The notes under the pieces were generated by a model. The model saw only the letters and a program-made list of their open reading frames with translations. It ran no database searches and had not been told where the DNA came from. Below are positions 1 to 7,282 of a stretch of 27,010 nucleotides of DNA, piece by piece (positions within the stretch are counted from its first letter, which is position 1; each line of letters begins with the position of its first letter). The stretch covers positions 1-27,010 of the forward strand of contig CAAFTS010000027.1 of the NCBI GenBank assembly GCA_900765975.1, in the 5' to 3' direction. Made by a program: the position numbers and the translations under genes. Source of the DNA: Lachnospiraceae bacterium (GTDB lineage Bacteria; Bacillota; Clostridia; Lachnospirales; Lachnospiraceae).

Positions 1-2
1 TC

Positions 3-31
3 TTGACATTTATTTTTGTGTTTTATAGTAT
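3..31 (+). promoter_or_regulatory. Probable sigma-A promoter of the marR-ABC operon
   Basis: A perfect -35 TTGACA lies at 3-8. A -10 TAGTAT at 26-31 follows after 17 bases; TATAGT at 24-29 is a closer match to consensus but leaves only 15 bases. The palindrome at 46-65 would lie just downstream of the transcription start, which suits a repressor. The -35 is firm, the choice of -10 is not. Confidence 0.6.
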
Positions 32-45
32 ATAGTAAGGGATAG

Positions 46-80
46 ATAGTTCGTGAACGAACTATTCGGGATAGAACTAT
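46..80. promoter_or_regulatory. Palindromic operator, likely for the adjacent MarR protein
   Basis: ATAGTTCG (46-53) and CGAACTAT (58-65) form a perfect 8-base inverted repeat around a 4-base centre. A related shorter element, ATAGAACTAT, follows at 71-80. Both lie between the promoter and the MarR start codon, where binding would block transcription. MarR proteins usually bind such palindromes and repress their own operon; that this MarR binds here is inference. Confidence 0.65.
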
Positions 81-111
81 TTGGAAGACAAGAAATCATG
101 GAGGTGGAGAT

Positions 112-585
112 ATGGTAGAAGAGAGAAAAAATCGTGTGGGATTTACAATCCGTCGTTTAGATCACGTCTTGAAAAGAAATCTGGAAGCGCGTGTACAACA
201 AGAGGGAATTGATGAGATTACTTTGATGCATGGCTGGATTATTCGATATCTTTATGAAAATAGGGAAAGAGATATTTTTCAAAAAGATATTGAAAAACAG
301 TTTTCAATCGGACGTTCCACTGTAACCGGAATTCTTCAGATTTTGGAGAAAAAAGGATTTGTAGGGAGAGAGTTTGTAGCTTATGATGCTCGCTTGAAAA
401 AAGTAACGTTGACGAAAAAAGGAATGGAAAGTCATCAAAAGATTGAAGAGTTAATTACTCATCAAAACAAAAGAATGACAGAAGGAATTAATGGACAAGA
501 ACTTCAGATTTTTTTAAAGGTGGCAGAGCAGATTCGAATGAATCTGGAAAGAGATAAGACAACAGAGGGTGAGACAGAGAGGTAA
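112..585 (+). CDS. MarR family transcriptional regulator
   Basis: The 157-residue protein has the length and layout of MarR regulators, which are dimeric winged-helix DNA-binding proteins that often release DNA on binding a small molecule. The helix-turn-helix is visible at about residues 55-85 (QKDIEKQFSIGRSTVTGILQ), followed by the wing with KKGFVGRE and DARLKKVTLT. The start is the ATG behind a strong GGAGGTGGAG site. A palindrome lies just upstream, and the gene stops 7 bases before the first ABC half-transporter, so it most likely represses its own exporter operon. MarR-ABC pairs are commonly linked to export of drugs or other toxic compounds; the ligand here cannot be told. Confidence 0.93.
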   Translation: MVEERKNRVGFTIRRLDHVLKRNLEARVQQEGIDEITLMHGWIIRYLYENRERDIFQKDIEKQFSIGRSTVTGILQILEKKGFVGREFVAYDARLKKVTLTKKGMESHQKIEELITHQNKRMTEGINGQELQIFLKVAEQIRMNLERDKTTEGETER

Positions 586-592
586 AAAAGAA

Positions 593-2344
593 ATGATTAG
601 AGTGTTATTGCGAGAGGTAAAAGAATATAAAAGGGCATCTATTATTACTCCAATCTTTATGATCTTGGAGGTGCTGATGGAGACGATGATTCCGTTTTTG
701 ATGGCGTCGATCATCGATGATGGCGTGAATGCCGGAAATATGAATCATATCTATAAAGTCGGTGGTCTGATGTTGGTAGCCGCAGCGCTCGGTCTGGCCG
801 CAGGAATGGCGGGAGGAAGGTATGGAGCTAAGGCATCTGCCGGATTTGCAAAGAATTTAAGAGAGGCCATGTTCAATCAGATTCAGACCTATTCGTTTGC
901 AAATATAGACAGATTTAGTACGGCAGGTCTTGTGACACGACTGACTACAGATGTGACAAATGTGCAGATGGCTTACCAGATGACACTGAGGATGTTTATG
1001 AGAGCGCCGGCAAGTATGATCTGTGCGATGGTTATGGCATTTTCTATTAATGCGAAATTATCCATGATCTATCTAATTGCAGTGCTGGTTTTGGGTGCGA
1101 TTCTCTTTTTGATCATTCGTCATGCAACGGCTTATTTTGAACAGGCATTTCCGAAGTATGATGCGTTAAATGCATCTGTACAGGAAAATGTATCTGCAAT
1201 CCGCGTTGTCAAGGCATATGTACGGGAAGAGCAGGAGACAAGTAAGTTCCACAAAGCCAGTGAAAATATTTACAAAATATTTGTAAAGGCAGAGAATAAT
1301 GTGATTTTTAATGCGCCGTTGATGATGCTGACGGTGTATACGTGTATCATTTTGATTAGCTGGTTTGGGGCGAAAATGATAGTTGTCGATTCTTTGACTA
1401 CAGGAGAGTTGATGAGTTTGTTGGCATATTGTATGAATATTTTGATGAGTCTTATGATGCTGTCTATGGTATTTGTTATGATTTCTATGAGTACAGCAAG
1501 TGTAGAACGTATTTATGAGGTGTTGAACGAGCAGAGTGAGATTTGTAATCCGGAACATCCGGAGAAGGAAGTAAAAGATGGGAGCATTGTATTTCGTAAT
1601 GTAGAATTTTCTTATAAGAAAGACAGTGAAGAACCGGTGCTGAAGAATATCAATTTGGAGATTCAGTCAGGGGAGACAATAGGAATCCTTGGAGGAACCG
1701 GAAGCGCTAAGACTAGTCTGGTAAATCTGATCAGCCGTCTCTATGATGTGTCAAAGGGAGAAGTGCTGGTGGGCGGTAAGAATGTAAAAGAATATGACCT
1801 GGAAGTGTTGCGAAATCAAGTGTCAGTGGTGCTGCAGAAAAATGTATTATTTACAGGAAGTATTCTGGATAATCTTCGATGGGGAAATCTACAGGCAACA
1901 GAGGAAGAATGCATGGAGGCATGTCGGCTTGCATGCGCAGATGAATTTATCGAACGTTTTCCGATGAAGTACCGGACGCATATTGAACAAGGTGGAAGTA
2001 ATGTATCCGGTGGGCAGAAACAGAGGCTTTGTATTGCAAGAGCATTGTTGAAGAAACCAAAGATACTGATATTGGATGACAGTACCAGCGCCGTAGATAC
2101 AGCGACAGATGCCAAGATTCGTCGTGCATTCCGAGAGGAAATCCCAGATACGACAAAGCTTATCATAGCGCAGCGTATTTCCAGTATACAGGATGCAGAC
2201 CGTATTATCGTTATGGATGAGGGAGAAATCAATGGATTTGGAACGCATGAGGAATTGCTTGCGTCCAATGAGATTTATCGCGAAGTATATGAGTCTCAGA
2301 CAAAGGGAGGCGGCGACTTCGATGAGAAAGGAGGGGAGGCATAA
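593..2344 (+). CDS. ABC exporter half-transporter, degenerate-site subunit
   Basis: This 583-residue protein is a type IV ABC exporter half: a six-helix membrane domain (about residues 10-310) fused to an ATPase domain (about 330-575). Walker A at 367-374 reads GGTGSAKT, with Ala where the last Gly is usual. The signature VSGGQ is intact. After Walker B the catalytic Glu is replaced by Asp (D495-D496, LDDSTSAVD). That pattern matches the degenerate-site subunit of heterodimeric exporters such as TM287/288, and the next gene supplies the complementary half. I chose the ATG at 593, preceded by AGAGAGG, over an in-frame GTG at 569 that overlaps marR. The stop codon overlaps the next start by one base. 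The substrate is unknown; drugs or lipids are typical for the family. Confidence 0.93.
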   Translation: MIRVLLREVKEYKRASIITPIFMILEVLMETMIPFLMASIIDDGVNAGNMNHIYKVGGLMLVAAALGLAAGMAGGRYGAKASAGFAKNLREAMFNQIQTYSFANIDRFSTAGLVTRLTTDVTNVQMAYQMTLRMFMRAPASMICAMVMAFSINAKLSMIYLIAVLVLGAILFLIIRHATAYFEQAFPKYDALNASVQENVSAIRVVKAYVREEQETSKFHKASENIYKIFVKAENNVIFNAPLMMLTVYTCIILISWFGAKMIVVDSLTTGELMSLLAYCMNILMSLMMLSMVFVMISMSTASVERIYEVLNEQSEICNPEHPEKEVKDGSIVFRNVEFSYKKDSEEPVLKNINLEIQSGETIGILGGTGSAKTSLVNLISRLYDVSKGEVLVGGKNVKEYDLEVLRNQVSVVLQKNVLFTGSILDNLRWGNLQATEEECMEACRLACADEFIERFPMKYRTHIEQGGSNVSGGQKQRLCIARALLKKPKILILDDSTSAVDTATDAKIRRAFREEIPDTTKLIIAQRISSIQDADRIIVMDEGEINGFGTHEELLASNEIYREVYESQTKGGGDFDEKGGEA

Positions 2345-4239
2345 TGGCGGGAATGAAACAGCGGAAACCGAGGAAGAAGTCTACAGTGGAAAATCCGGGA
2401 AAATTGTTTATGCGATTGATGAACTATGTATTCCGGGAGTATAAGTTTCATTGTCTGTTTGTGTTTATTCTCATTTTCGTGGGAGTAATCGCAAATGTAC
2501 AGGGAACGATGTTTATGAAGAATCTAATTGATGAATATATTACACCGTTTCTACTTTCTACAGATGAACCGAATTTTGCACCTTTGGCAAATGCAATTGG
2601 CAGGGTCGCAGTATTTTACGTAATTGGGGTAGTGTCGGTTTACTTATATAACTGGATTATGGTCAAGGTGACGCAAGGAACACTCCGGAATCTGCGAAAT
2701 GAATTATTTGCACATATGGAAAAACTTCCAATCAAATATTTTGACACTCATGCACATGGAGATATTATGTCAATTTATACCAATGATATCGATACACTGC
2801 GTCAAATGATCAGTCAGAGTATTCCGCAGGTAATTAACAGCGGATTTACCATTGTAAGTGTTTTTGTAAGTATGGTAATCTTAAATATTCCATTGACGAT
2901 CGTAACTTTGATTATGGTTGGCGTTATGCTGTATTGTACGAAATCAGCGGCAGGACAGAGTGGAAAATATTTTTTGGAACAGCAGAAAAATCTTGGTGCG
3001 GTTAATGGTTTTATTGAAGAAATGATGGATGGCCAGAAGGTGGTAAAAGTATTTTGCCATGAAGAAGAGACAAAGAAGGATTTTAAAGAGCTGAATGAAA
3101 AATTGTTTGTCAGTGCAGAACGGGCGCATACGTATTCAAATTATTTGGGTCCGATCAATGCACAGTTGGGAAATATCAGTTATGTAATCTGTGCGATTGT
3201 AGGAGGTGCGCTGGCGCTGAATGGGATTGGTGGATTTACGTTGGGAGGATTGGCAAGTTTCCTGACTTTTAATAAGAGCTTTAGTATGCCGATCAATCAG
3301 ATCAGTCAGCAGTTGAATGCGATTGTAATGGCAATGGCCGGTGCAGAGCGTATTTTTAAATTGCTGGACGAAAAGCCGGAAGTAGATGAGGGATATGTGA
3401 CGTTGGTTAATGTGGAAGAGGAAAATGGTGCGTTAAAGGAGAGTGAGACACGTACCGGACGATGGGCATGGAAACATGTGCATCAGGCAGACGGTTTGGT
3501 AGAGTATGTAGAATTAAAAGGAAATGTCGCATTTGATGGAGTTGATTTCGGATATAATGATGACAAAATCGTGCTTCATGATGTAAAATTATATGCGGAG
3601 CCGGGACAGAAGATTGCCTTTGTGGGCTCTACAGGAGCCGGAAAGACGACCATTACGAATTTGATCAATCGATTTTATGATATTCAAGATGGAAAAATTC
3701 GTTATGATGGAATTAATATTAATAAGATTAAAAAGGATGATCTGCGCCATTCCCTTGGAATTGTATTGCAGGATACACATCTATTTACCGGAACTGTAAA
3801 AGAGAATATTCGATTTGGGAAATTAGATGCAACCGACGAAGAAATTATTGCAGCAGCAAAATTGGCAAATGCAGATGGATTTATCCGCAGACTTCCAAAT
3901 GGATATGATACAATGTTAACGGGAGATGGAGCAAATCTAAGCCAGGGGCAGAGACAGCTGCTGGCAATTGCAAGGGCTGCCGTAGCGGATCCGCCGGTAT
4001 TGATTCTGGATGAAGCAACCAGTTCTATCGATACCCGAACCGAGCGTATGATACAAGAGAGTATGGATCGACTGATGAACGGAAGAACGACATTTGTCAT
4101 TGCGCATCGCCTGTCTACTGTGCGAAATTCAGATTGTATTATGGTTTTGGAACAGGGGAAAATTATTGAAAGAGGTACACATGACCAACTGATTGAAGAA
4201 AAAGGAAAATATTATCAGTTGTATACAGGAGGAATTTGA
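2344..4239 (+). CDS. ABC exporter half-transporter, catalytic-site subunit
   Basis: This 631-residue membrane-ATPase fusion is the partner of the preceding gene. Its N-terminal extension of about 35 residues is basic. Six membrane segments fall within about 35-340 and the ATPase domain within about 395-625. Walker A (GSTGAGKT, 428-435) and Walker B with catalytic Glu (LDEATSSID, E557) are canonical, but the signature is LSQGQ instead of LSGGQ. In a heterodimer that altered signature would face the degenerate Walker motifs of the other subunit, giving one consensus and one degenerate ATP site as in TM287/288. An insert of about 40 residues (about 360-400, with the odd stretch TRTGRWAWKHVHQADG) links the two domains. 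TAATG overlap with the upstream gene and an AGGAGG site indicate translational coupling. Confidence 0.93.
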   Translation: MAGMKQRKPRKKSTVENPGKLFMRLMNYVFREYKFHCLFVFILIFVGVIANVQGTMFMKNLIDEYITPFLLSTDEPNFAPLANAIGRVAVFYVIGVVSVYLYNWIMVKVTQGTLRNLRNELFAHMEKLPIKYFDTHAHGDIMSIYTNDIDTLRQMISQSIPQVINSGFTIVSVFVSMVILNIPLTIVTLIMVGVMLYCTKSAAGQSGKYFLEQQKNLGAVNGFIEEMMDGQKVVKVFCHEEETKKDFKELNEKLFVSAERAHTYSNYLGPINAQLGNISYVICAIVGGALALNGIGGFTLGGLASFLTFNKSFSMPINQISQQLNAIVMAMAGAERIFKLLDEKPEVDEGYVTLVNVEEENGALKESETRTGRWAWKHVHQADGLVEYVELKGNVAFDGVDFGYNDDKIVLHDVKLYAEPGQKIAFVGSTGAGKTTITNLINRFYDIQDGKIRYDGININKIKKDDLRHSLGIVLQDTHLFTGTVKENIRFGKLDATDEEIIAAAKLANADGFIRRLPNGYDTMLTGDGANLSQGQRQLLAIARAAVADPPVLILDEATSSIDTRTERMIQESMDRLMNGRTTFVIAHRLSTVRNSDCIMVLEQGKIIERGTHDQLIEEKGKYYQLYTGGI

Positions 4240-4241
4240 TT

Positions 4242-4979
4242 ATGATTCGTTTTTTTATTATTGTAATATTTCTTGTAATATTTTTGATATTGTCCATTCC
4301 GGTATTTTTCGTGGAATGGGTAATCGGAAAATTTAATCGAAAGGCAAGAGATTATTCATCACTTCGAATTGTGCAGTGGGGATTTAAGCTTATTTTAAAA
4401 GTAACTGGTGTGGAAACAATTGTGATTGGGGAAGAAAATGTTCCGGATGAACCTGTATTGTATATAGGAAATCACAGAAGTTTTTTTGATATTTTACTGA
4501 CTTATTCCAGATGTCCGAGACTGACAGGATATGTGGCGAAAAAAGAGATGGAGAAGATTCCGCTTTTGTCTACATGGATGAAGTATTTGTATTGTCTCTT
4601 TTTGGATCGGGAGAATATCAAAGAAGGGCTGAAAACAATCTTACAGGCAATTGAGTATGTGAAACAGGGAATTTCTATTTGTATTTTCCCAGAAGGAACC
4701 AGAAACAAAGGCGAGGAACTGAGCATGCTGCCGTTTAAAGATGGAGCGTTCAAGATTGCGACAAAAACCAACTGTGCAATTGTACCGGTTTCGATGAATA
4801 ATACCGCTGAAATGTTGGAAAATCATTTTCCGAAAGTGAAAAGAACAAAAGTAGTAGTTGAATATGGAAAACCGATTTATCCGAATGAACTGGATAAAGA
4901 GACCAAAAAGCATATCGGAACATATGTACAAGAAATCATTCAGACTACAATTAATAAAAATGCAGAGTTGTTGAAATAA
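4242..4979 (+). CDS. plsC: 1-acyl-sn-glycerol-3-phosphate acyltransferase (PlsC family)
   Basis: This 245-residue protein carries one N-terminal membrane helix (about 1-25) and the acyltransferase motifs of the PlsC family: NHRSFFD at 77-83 (catalytic His78 and Asp83) and FPEGTR at 149-154 for glycerophosphate binding. The family transfers an acyl chain to lysophosphatidic acid at the inner membrane face to make phosphatidic acid. I chose the ATG at 4242, 9 bases after AGGAGG; a TTG at 4236 would sit too close to that site. The gene starts 2 bases after the ABC stop, so it is cotranscribed with the exporter. Whether it is the housekeeping enzyme or a paralogue tied to the exporter is not decidable here. 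Confidence 0.9.
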   Translation: MIRFFIIVIFLVIFLILSIPVFFVEWVIGKFNRKARDYSSLRIVQWGFKLILKVTGVETIVIGEENVPDEPVLYIGNHRSFFDILLTYSRCPRLTGYVAKKEMEKIPLLSTWMKYLYCLFLDRENIKEGLKTILQAIEYVKQGISICIFPEGTRNKGEELSMLPFKDGAFKIATKTNCAIVPVSMNNTAEMLENHFPKVKRTKVVVEYGKPIYPNELDKETKKHIGTYVQEIIQTTINKNAELLK

Positions 4980-5002
4980 TATTCAGTTGATGTTTAAGAT
5001 AG

Positions 5003-5050
5003 AAGACTTCCTAATTATATATCTATGTGATATACTTAGGAGGTCTTTTG
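5003..5050 (+). terminator. Intrinsic terminator after the ABC-plsC operon
   Basis: AAGACTTCCTAA (5003-5014) pairs with TTAGGAGGTCTT (5036-5047) with one G-U pair. An inner stem, TATATC/GATATA (5018-5023 with 5029-5034), extends it. TTGTTT follows. The 3' arm contains AGGAGG, and an extended -10 for the next gene lies in the inner stem. Confidence 0.7.
5028..5036 (+). promoter_or_regulatory. Possible extended -10 promoter of the EamA gene
   Basis: TGATATACT reads as an extended -10 (TG, one base, TATACT). The matching -35 position, 5008-5013, is TTCCTA and is poor. Transcripts from here would start near 5043 and lack the 5' arm of the terminator hairpin. This call rests on the -10 alone. Confidence 0.4.
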
Positions 5051-5090
5051 TTTATTGAGGCGACTATGTGGGAGGAGAATATACAGAAAA

Positions 5091-6014
5091 ATGAATAAAA
5101 GAATGCAATTAAGAAATTCCTTCTTATTATTGCTGACAGCAGCGATTTGGGGAACATCATTTGTAGCACAAAGTGTGGGAATGGATTATGTGGGTCCGTT
5201 TACATTCAATATGTTGAGAAGTTTGATTGGCGGGATTGTTTTGATTCCGTATATTTTTTTGTCAAATAAAATGGCAGGAGCTGAGAAGAAAAAGCTGGCA
5301 GTACAAGATGAAAAGAAAGCAAAGAAGACATTGTTAAAAGGTGGAATATGTTGTGGGATATTACTTGCCCTTGCTATGAATTTTCAGCAAGTAGGGATTC
5401 AATATACTACTGTAGGACGGGCCGGATTTATAACCGCCTGTTATATTATTATTGTTCCGTTGATCGGAATGACCTTTTTTGGAAAAAAGTGTCGTTCTAC
5501 CATTTGGGTGGCAGTTGTATTAGCGCTGATAGGACTCTATCTTTTGTGTATTACAGAAGAATTTGATATTGGTCAGGGAGACTTTTTAGTTCTAATCTGC
5601 TCTTTTTTATTTTCGCTGCATATTTTAGTGATTGATCACTTTTCGCCACTTGTAGATGGCGTAAAAATGTCCTGTATTCAGTTTTTAGTGGCTGGAGTTG
5701 TGTCAGGGATACCAGCTTTTTTAACAGAAAAAATTGTGCTGGGTAACATTTTGGCTGCATGGCAGCCGGTTCTTTTTGCAGGTGTATTATCGTGCGGAAT
5801 TGCATATACTCTTCAGATTGTCGGACAGAAAAATATGAATCCGACAGTAGCATCCTTGATCTTGAGCCTGGAATCCTGCATTGCAGTTCTTGCTGGTTGG
5901 ATCATACTTGGTGAAAATCTTACATCAAAAGAAATGTTAGGATGTATTTTGATGTTTGCGGCAATTATATTGGCACAGTTGCCGGAGAAAAAACTACAAA
6001 AAATCACATCCTAA
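5091..6014 (+). CDS. EamA/DMT superfamily permease
   Basis: The 307-residue, very hydrophobic protein has the ten-helix, two-repeat plan of EamA (drug/metabolite transporter) proteins. The N-terminal signature AAIWGTSFVAQ is typical, and the second half repeats the pattern (TVASLILSLESCIAVLAGWIILGE). A charged loop with GAEKKKLAVQDEKKAKK separates early helices. Members move amino acids, nucleosides or other metabolites across the inner membrane; the substrate is not predictable. I prefer the ATG at 5091, about 13 bases after GGAGGAG, over a TTG at 5055, because it gives the usual short N-terminus. The gene stands alone between a terminator and the convergent AraC gene, with no clear terminator between them. 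Confidence 0.88.
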   Translation: MNKRMQLRNSFLLLLTAAIWGTSFVAQSVGMDYVGPFTFNMLRSLIGGIVLIPYIFLSNKMAGAEKKKLAVQDEKKAKKTLLKGGICCGILLALAMNFQQVGIQYTTVGRAGFITACYIIIVPLIGMTFFGKKCRSTIWVAVVLALIGLYLLCITEEFDIGQGDFLVLICSFLFSLHILVIDHFSPLVDGVKMSCIQFLVAGVVSGIPAFLTEKIVLGNILAAWQPVLFAGVLSCGIAYTLQIVGQKNMNPTVASLILSLESCIAVLAGWIILGENLTSKEMLGCILMFAAIILAQLPEKKLQKITS

Positions 6015-6032
6015 CACGAGAAAATATTCAGT

Positions 6033-6887
6033 TTAAAAAGCGCCATCCTGTTGTTGCAAAAAACCTTTGCGATACTCGGATGGTGTTATTTTTTTATATT
6101 GTGTAAATAGTTTTGTAAAATAAGGAGGGTGTTGAAAACCAACAGCGTAGCTGACATCAGTGATGCTCAGGGCACTTTTTCGTAATAATACACTCGCTTT
6201 ATCAAGTCGATACTGCTGTAAATATTGGCTTGGACTTTGTTTTAGATATTTTTGGAAGAGTTTGAACATATAAGTTCGATCAATATTTGCAGCGGTTGCA
6301 ATATCTGAAATGGAGATATTGTTAAAATAATTTTTATGGATAAAATGAAGCGCTTTATTGAAATATAATTCACCGGATGTAAGGCGGTCATCCTGCTGAT
6401 TGTAAATATTGTGTTGAATATAATCCAAAAGCTGGAGTGTTCTTCCAAGTGCTTTTAATTTATGATTTCGCTGCATTTCATCATATACGCCTTCGAATAA
6501 ATTTTCTAAACGAGAATCTACCTTGTGATGGAGGATATAATTTTCAGCAGATAAACCACAGGAATTTAATACTCGTTCAGCAAGAGTTCCTTTGATACCA
6601 ATCCAACGATAAGACCAAGGATTGGAAACATCCGGGAAATATTTATTCTTTGTATGTGGAGGAATCATAAAAATATCTCCCGGGTGAATATGATTTTGTT
6701 TGTCTCGTATTCCAAAATAACCTTCTCCATCAATACAGTAATGGAGAACCCAGTAATCAATTTGGATAAATTCATAAGGTTTTGATGGTTTACATTCTTC
6801 GAATCCGGATTCGCAGACTTGAAATTCACTAAAAATCGGATCATCGTCTACTAAAATTCCAATATCTTTTTCAAAAAATTTTGGCAT
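6033..6887 (-). CDS. AraC family regulator of the permease-lacZ locus
   Basis: This 284-residue protein has an N-terminal cupin-like sensing domain (about 1-150, with YCIDGEGYFGI and HPGDIFMIPPHTKN) and a C-terminal AraC DNA-binding domain (about 185-280) with two helix-turn-helices: ISDIATAANIDRTYMFKLF and ITDVSYAVGFQHPPYFTKLF. That build is typical of sugar-responsive activators of the MsmR/RafR type. The start follows AGGAGG by 7 bases. It is divergent from the permease and lacZ genes, and the shared region holds four repeats that fit AraC half-sites, so it probably activates that operon and controls itself. The inducer is unknown. Confidence 0.92.
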   Translation of the reverse strand: MPKFFEKDIGILVDDDPIFSEFQVCESGFEECKPSKPYEFIQIDYWVLHYCIDGEGYFGIRDKQNHIHPGDIFMIPPHTKNKYFPDVSNPWSYRWIGIKGTLAERVLNSCGLSAENYILHHKVDSRLENLFEGVYDEMQRNHKLKALGRTLQLLDYIQHNIYNQQDDRLTSGELYFNKALHFIHKNYFNNISISDIATAANIDRTYMFKLFQKYLKQSPSQYLQQYRLDKASVLLRKSALSITDVSYAVGFQHPPYFTKLFTQYKKITPSEYRKGFLQQQDGAF

Positions 6888-6942
6888 AGAGTACCTCCTT
6901 TTTATTTCAAAAAATTTCTATTTTTCGAATTATATTATTGTT

Positions 6943-6972
6943 ATTATACATGTAATTATATTTTGTAGTCAA
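6943..6972 (-). promoter_or_regulatory. Promoter of the AraC-family regulator
   Basis: On the minus strand, TTGACT (complement of 6967-6972) and a perfect TATAAT (complement of 6943-6948) are 18 bases apart. The upstream CAACAT box at 6970-6976 overlaps the -35, which would allow the regulator to repress its own transcription. Confidence 0.75.
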
Positions 6973-7005
6973 CATATATATAAAAAATCAACATTTCTAA
7001 TACTT
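6970..7005. repeat. Distal pair of AraC-type boxes
   Basis: The boxes at 6970-6986 (CAACATATATATAAAAA) and 6989-7005 (CAACATTTCTAATACTT) are direct repeats 19 bases apart. The second fits the consensus CAACATTTnTnATAnnT shared with the proximal pair; the first matches in its CAACAT part only. They lie at the -35 of the regulator gene and just upstream of it. Confidence 0.55.
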
Positions 7006-7153
7006 TCCTTGAATTTTACGATGCATGTGATTACTTAAAAAAGTTGGTTTATATGCACAAAATGAATAGAATTAATTATTATTTATTGATTATTATTACA
7101 ATTAAAATGAGAACGAAAAGAAAAAAGTTAGAAAAAGAAAAAAGGAGAATATG

Positions 7154-7191
7154 CAACATTTGTTATAAATGCGTCAACATTTTTGATAGAT
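7154..7191. repeat. Proximal pair of AraC-type boxes at the permease promoter
   Basis: CAACATTTGTTATAAAT (7154-7170) and CAACATTTTTGATAGAT (7175-7191) are direct repeats 21 bases apart and identical at 14 of 17 positions. The second ends where the -35 of the permease promoter should be. This is the usual placing of the half-sites for an AraC-type activator that contacts RNA polymerase. Confidence 0.7.
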
Positions 7192-7206
7192 TTAGAAAAT
7201 ACAGGG

Positions 7207-7215
7207 TGCTAAAAT
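7207..7215 (+). promoter_or_regulatory. Activator-dependent promoter of permease-lacZ operon
   Basis: TGCTAAAAT is an extended -10 (TG, one base, TAAAAT at 7210-7215). The expected -35 at 7187-7192 (ATAGAT) is poor and is overlapped by the proximal AraC-type box, as expected if the activator replaces -35 recognition. Confidence 0.55.
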
Positions 7216-7282
7216 AGAATCACAAAGCAGATGCGCAGATGCTGAAACAAAGGAAAAGGAATAGAGAAAAGGAGAACCTCTC

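Larger units (their letters stand above)
6888..7282. other. Divergent control region between araC-type gene and permease
   Basis: This 395-base AT-rich stretch holds no gene that I can support. It contains the regulator's own promoter (6943-6972, minus), two pairs of CAACAT-type boxes (6970-7005 and 7154-7191), the permease -10 (7210-7215) and a leader of about 60 bases. The middle, about 7006-7150, is A/T-rich with runs of TTATTATT and no clear element; it could form the DNA loop between the two box pairs. Confidence 0.75.

Noticed and set aside
7108..7121. Possible catabolite response element (TGAGAACGAAAAGA) in the araC-permease region
   Set aside because: The first half misses one consensus position and the second half does not match, so CcpA control cannot be claimed.
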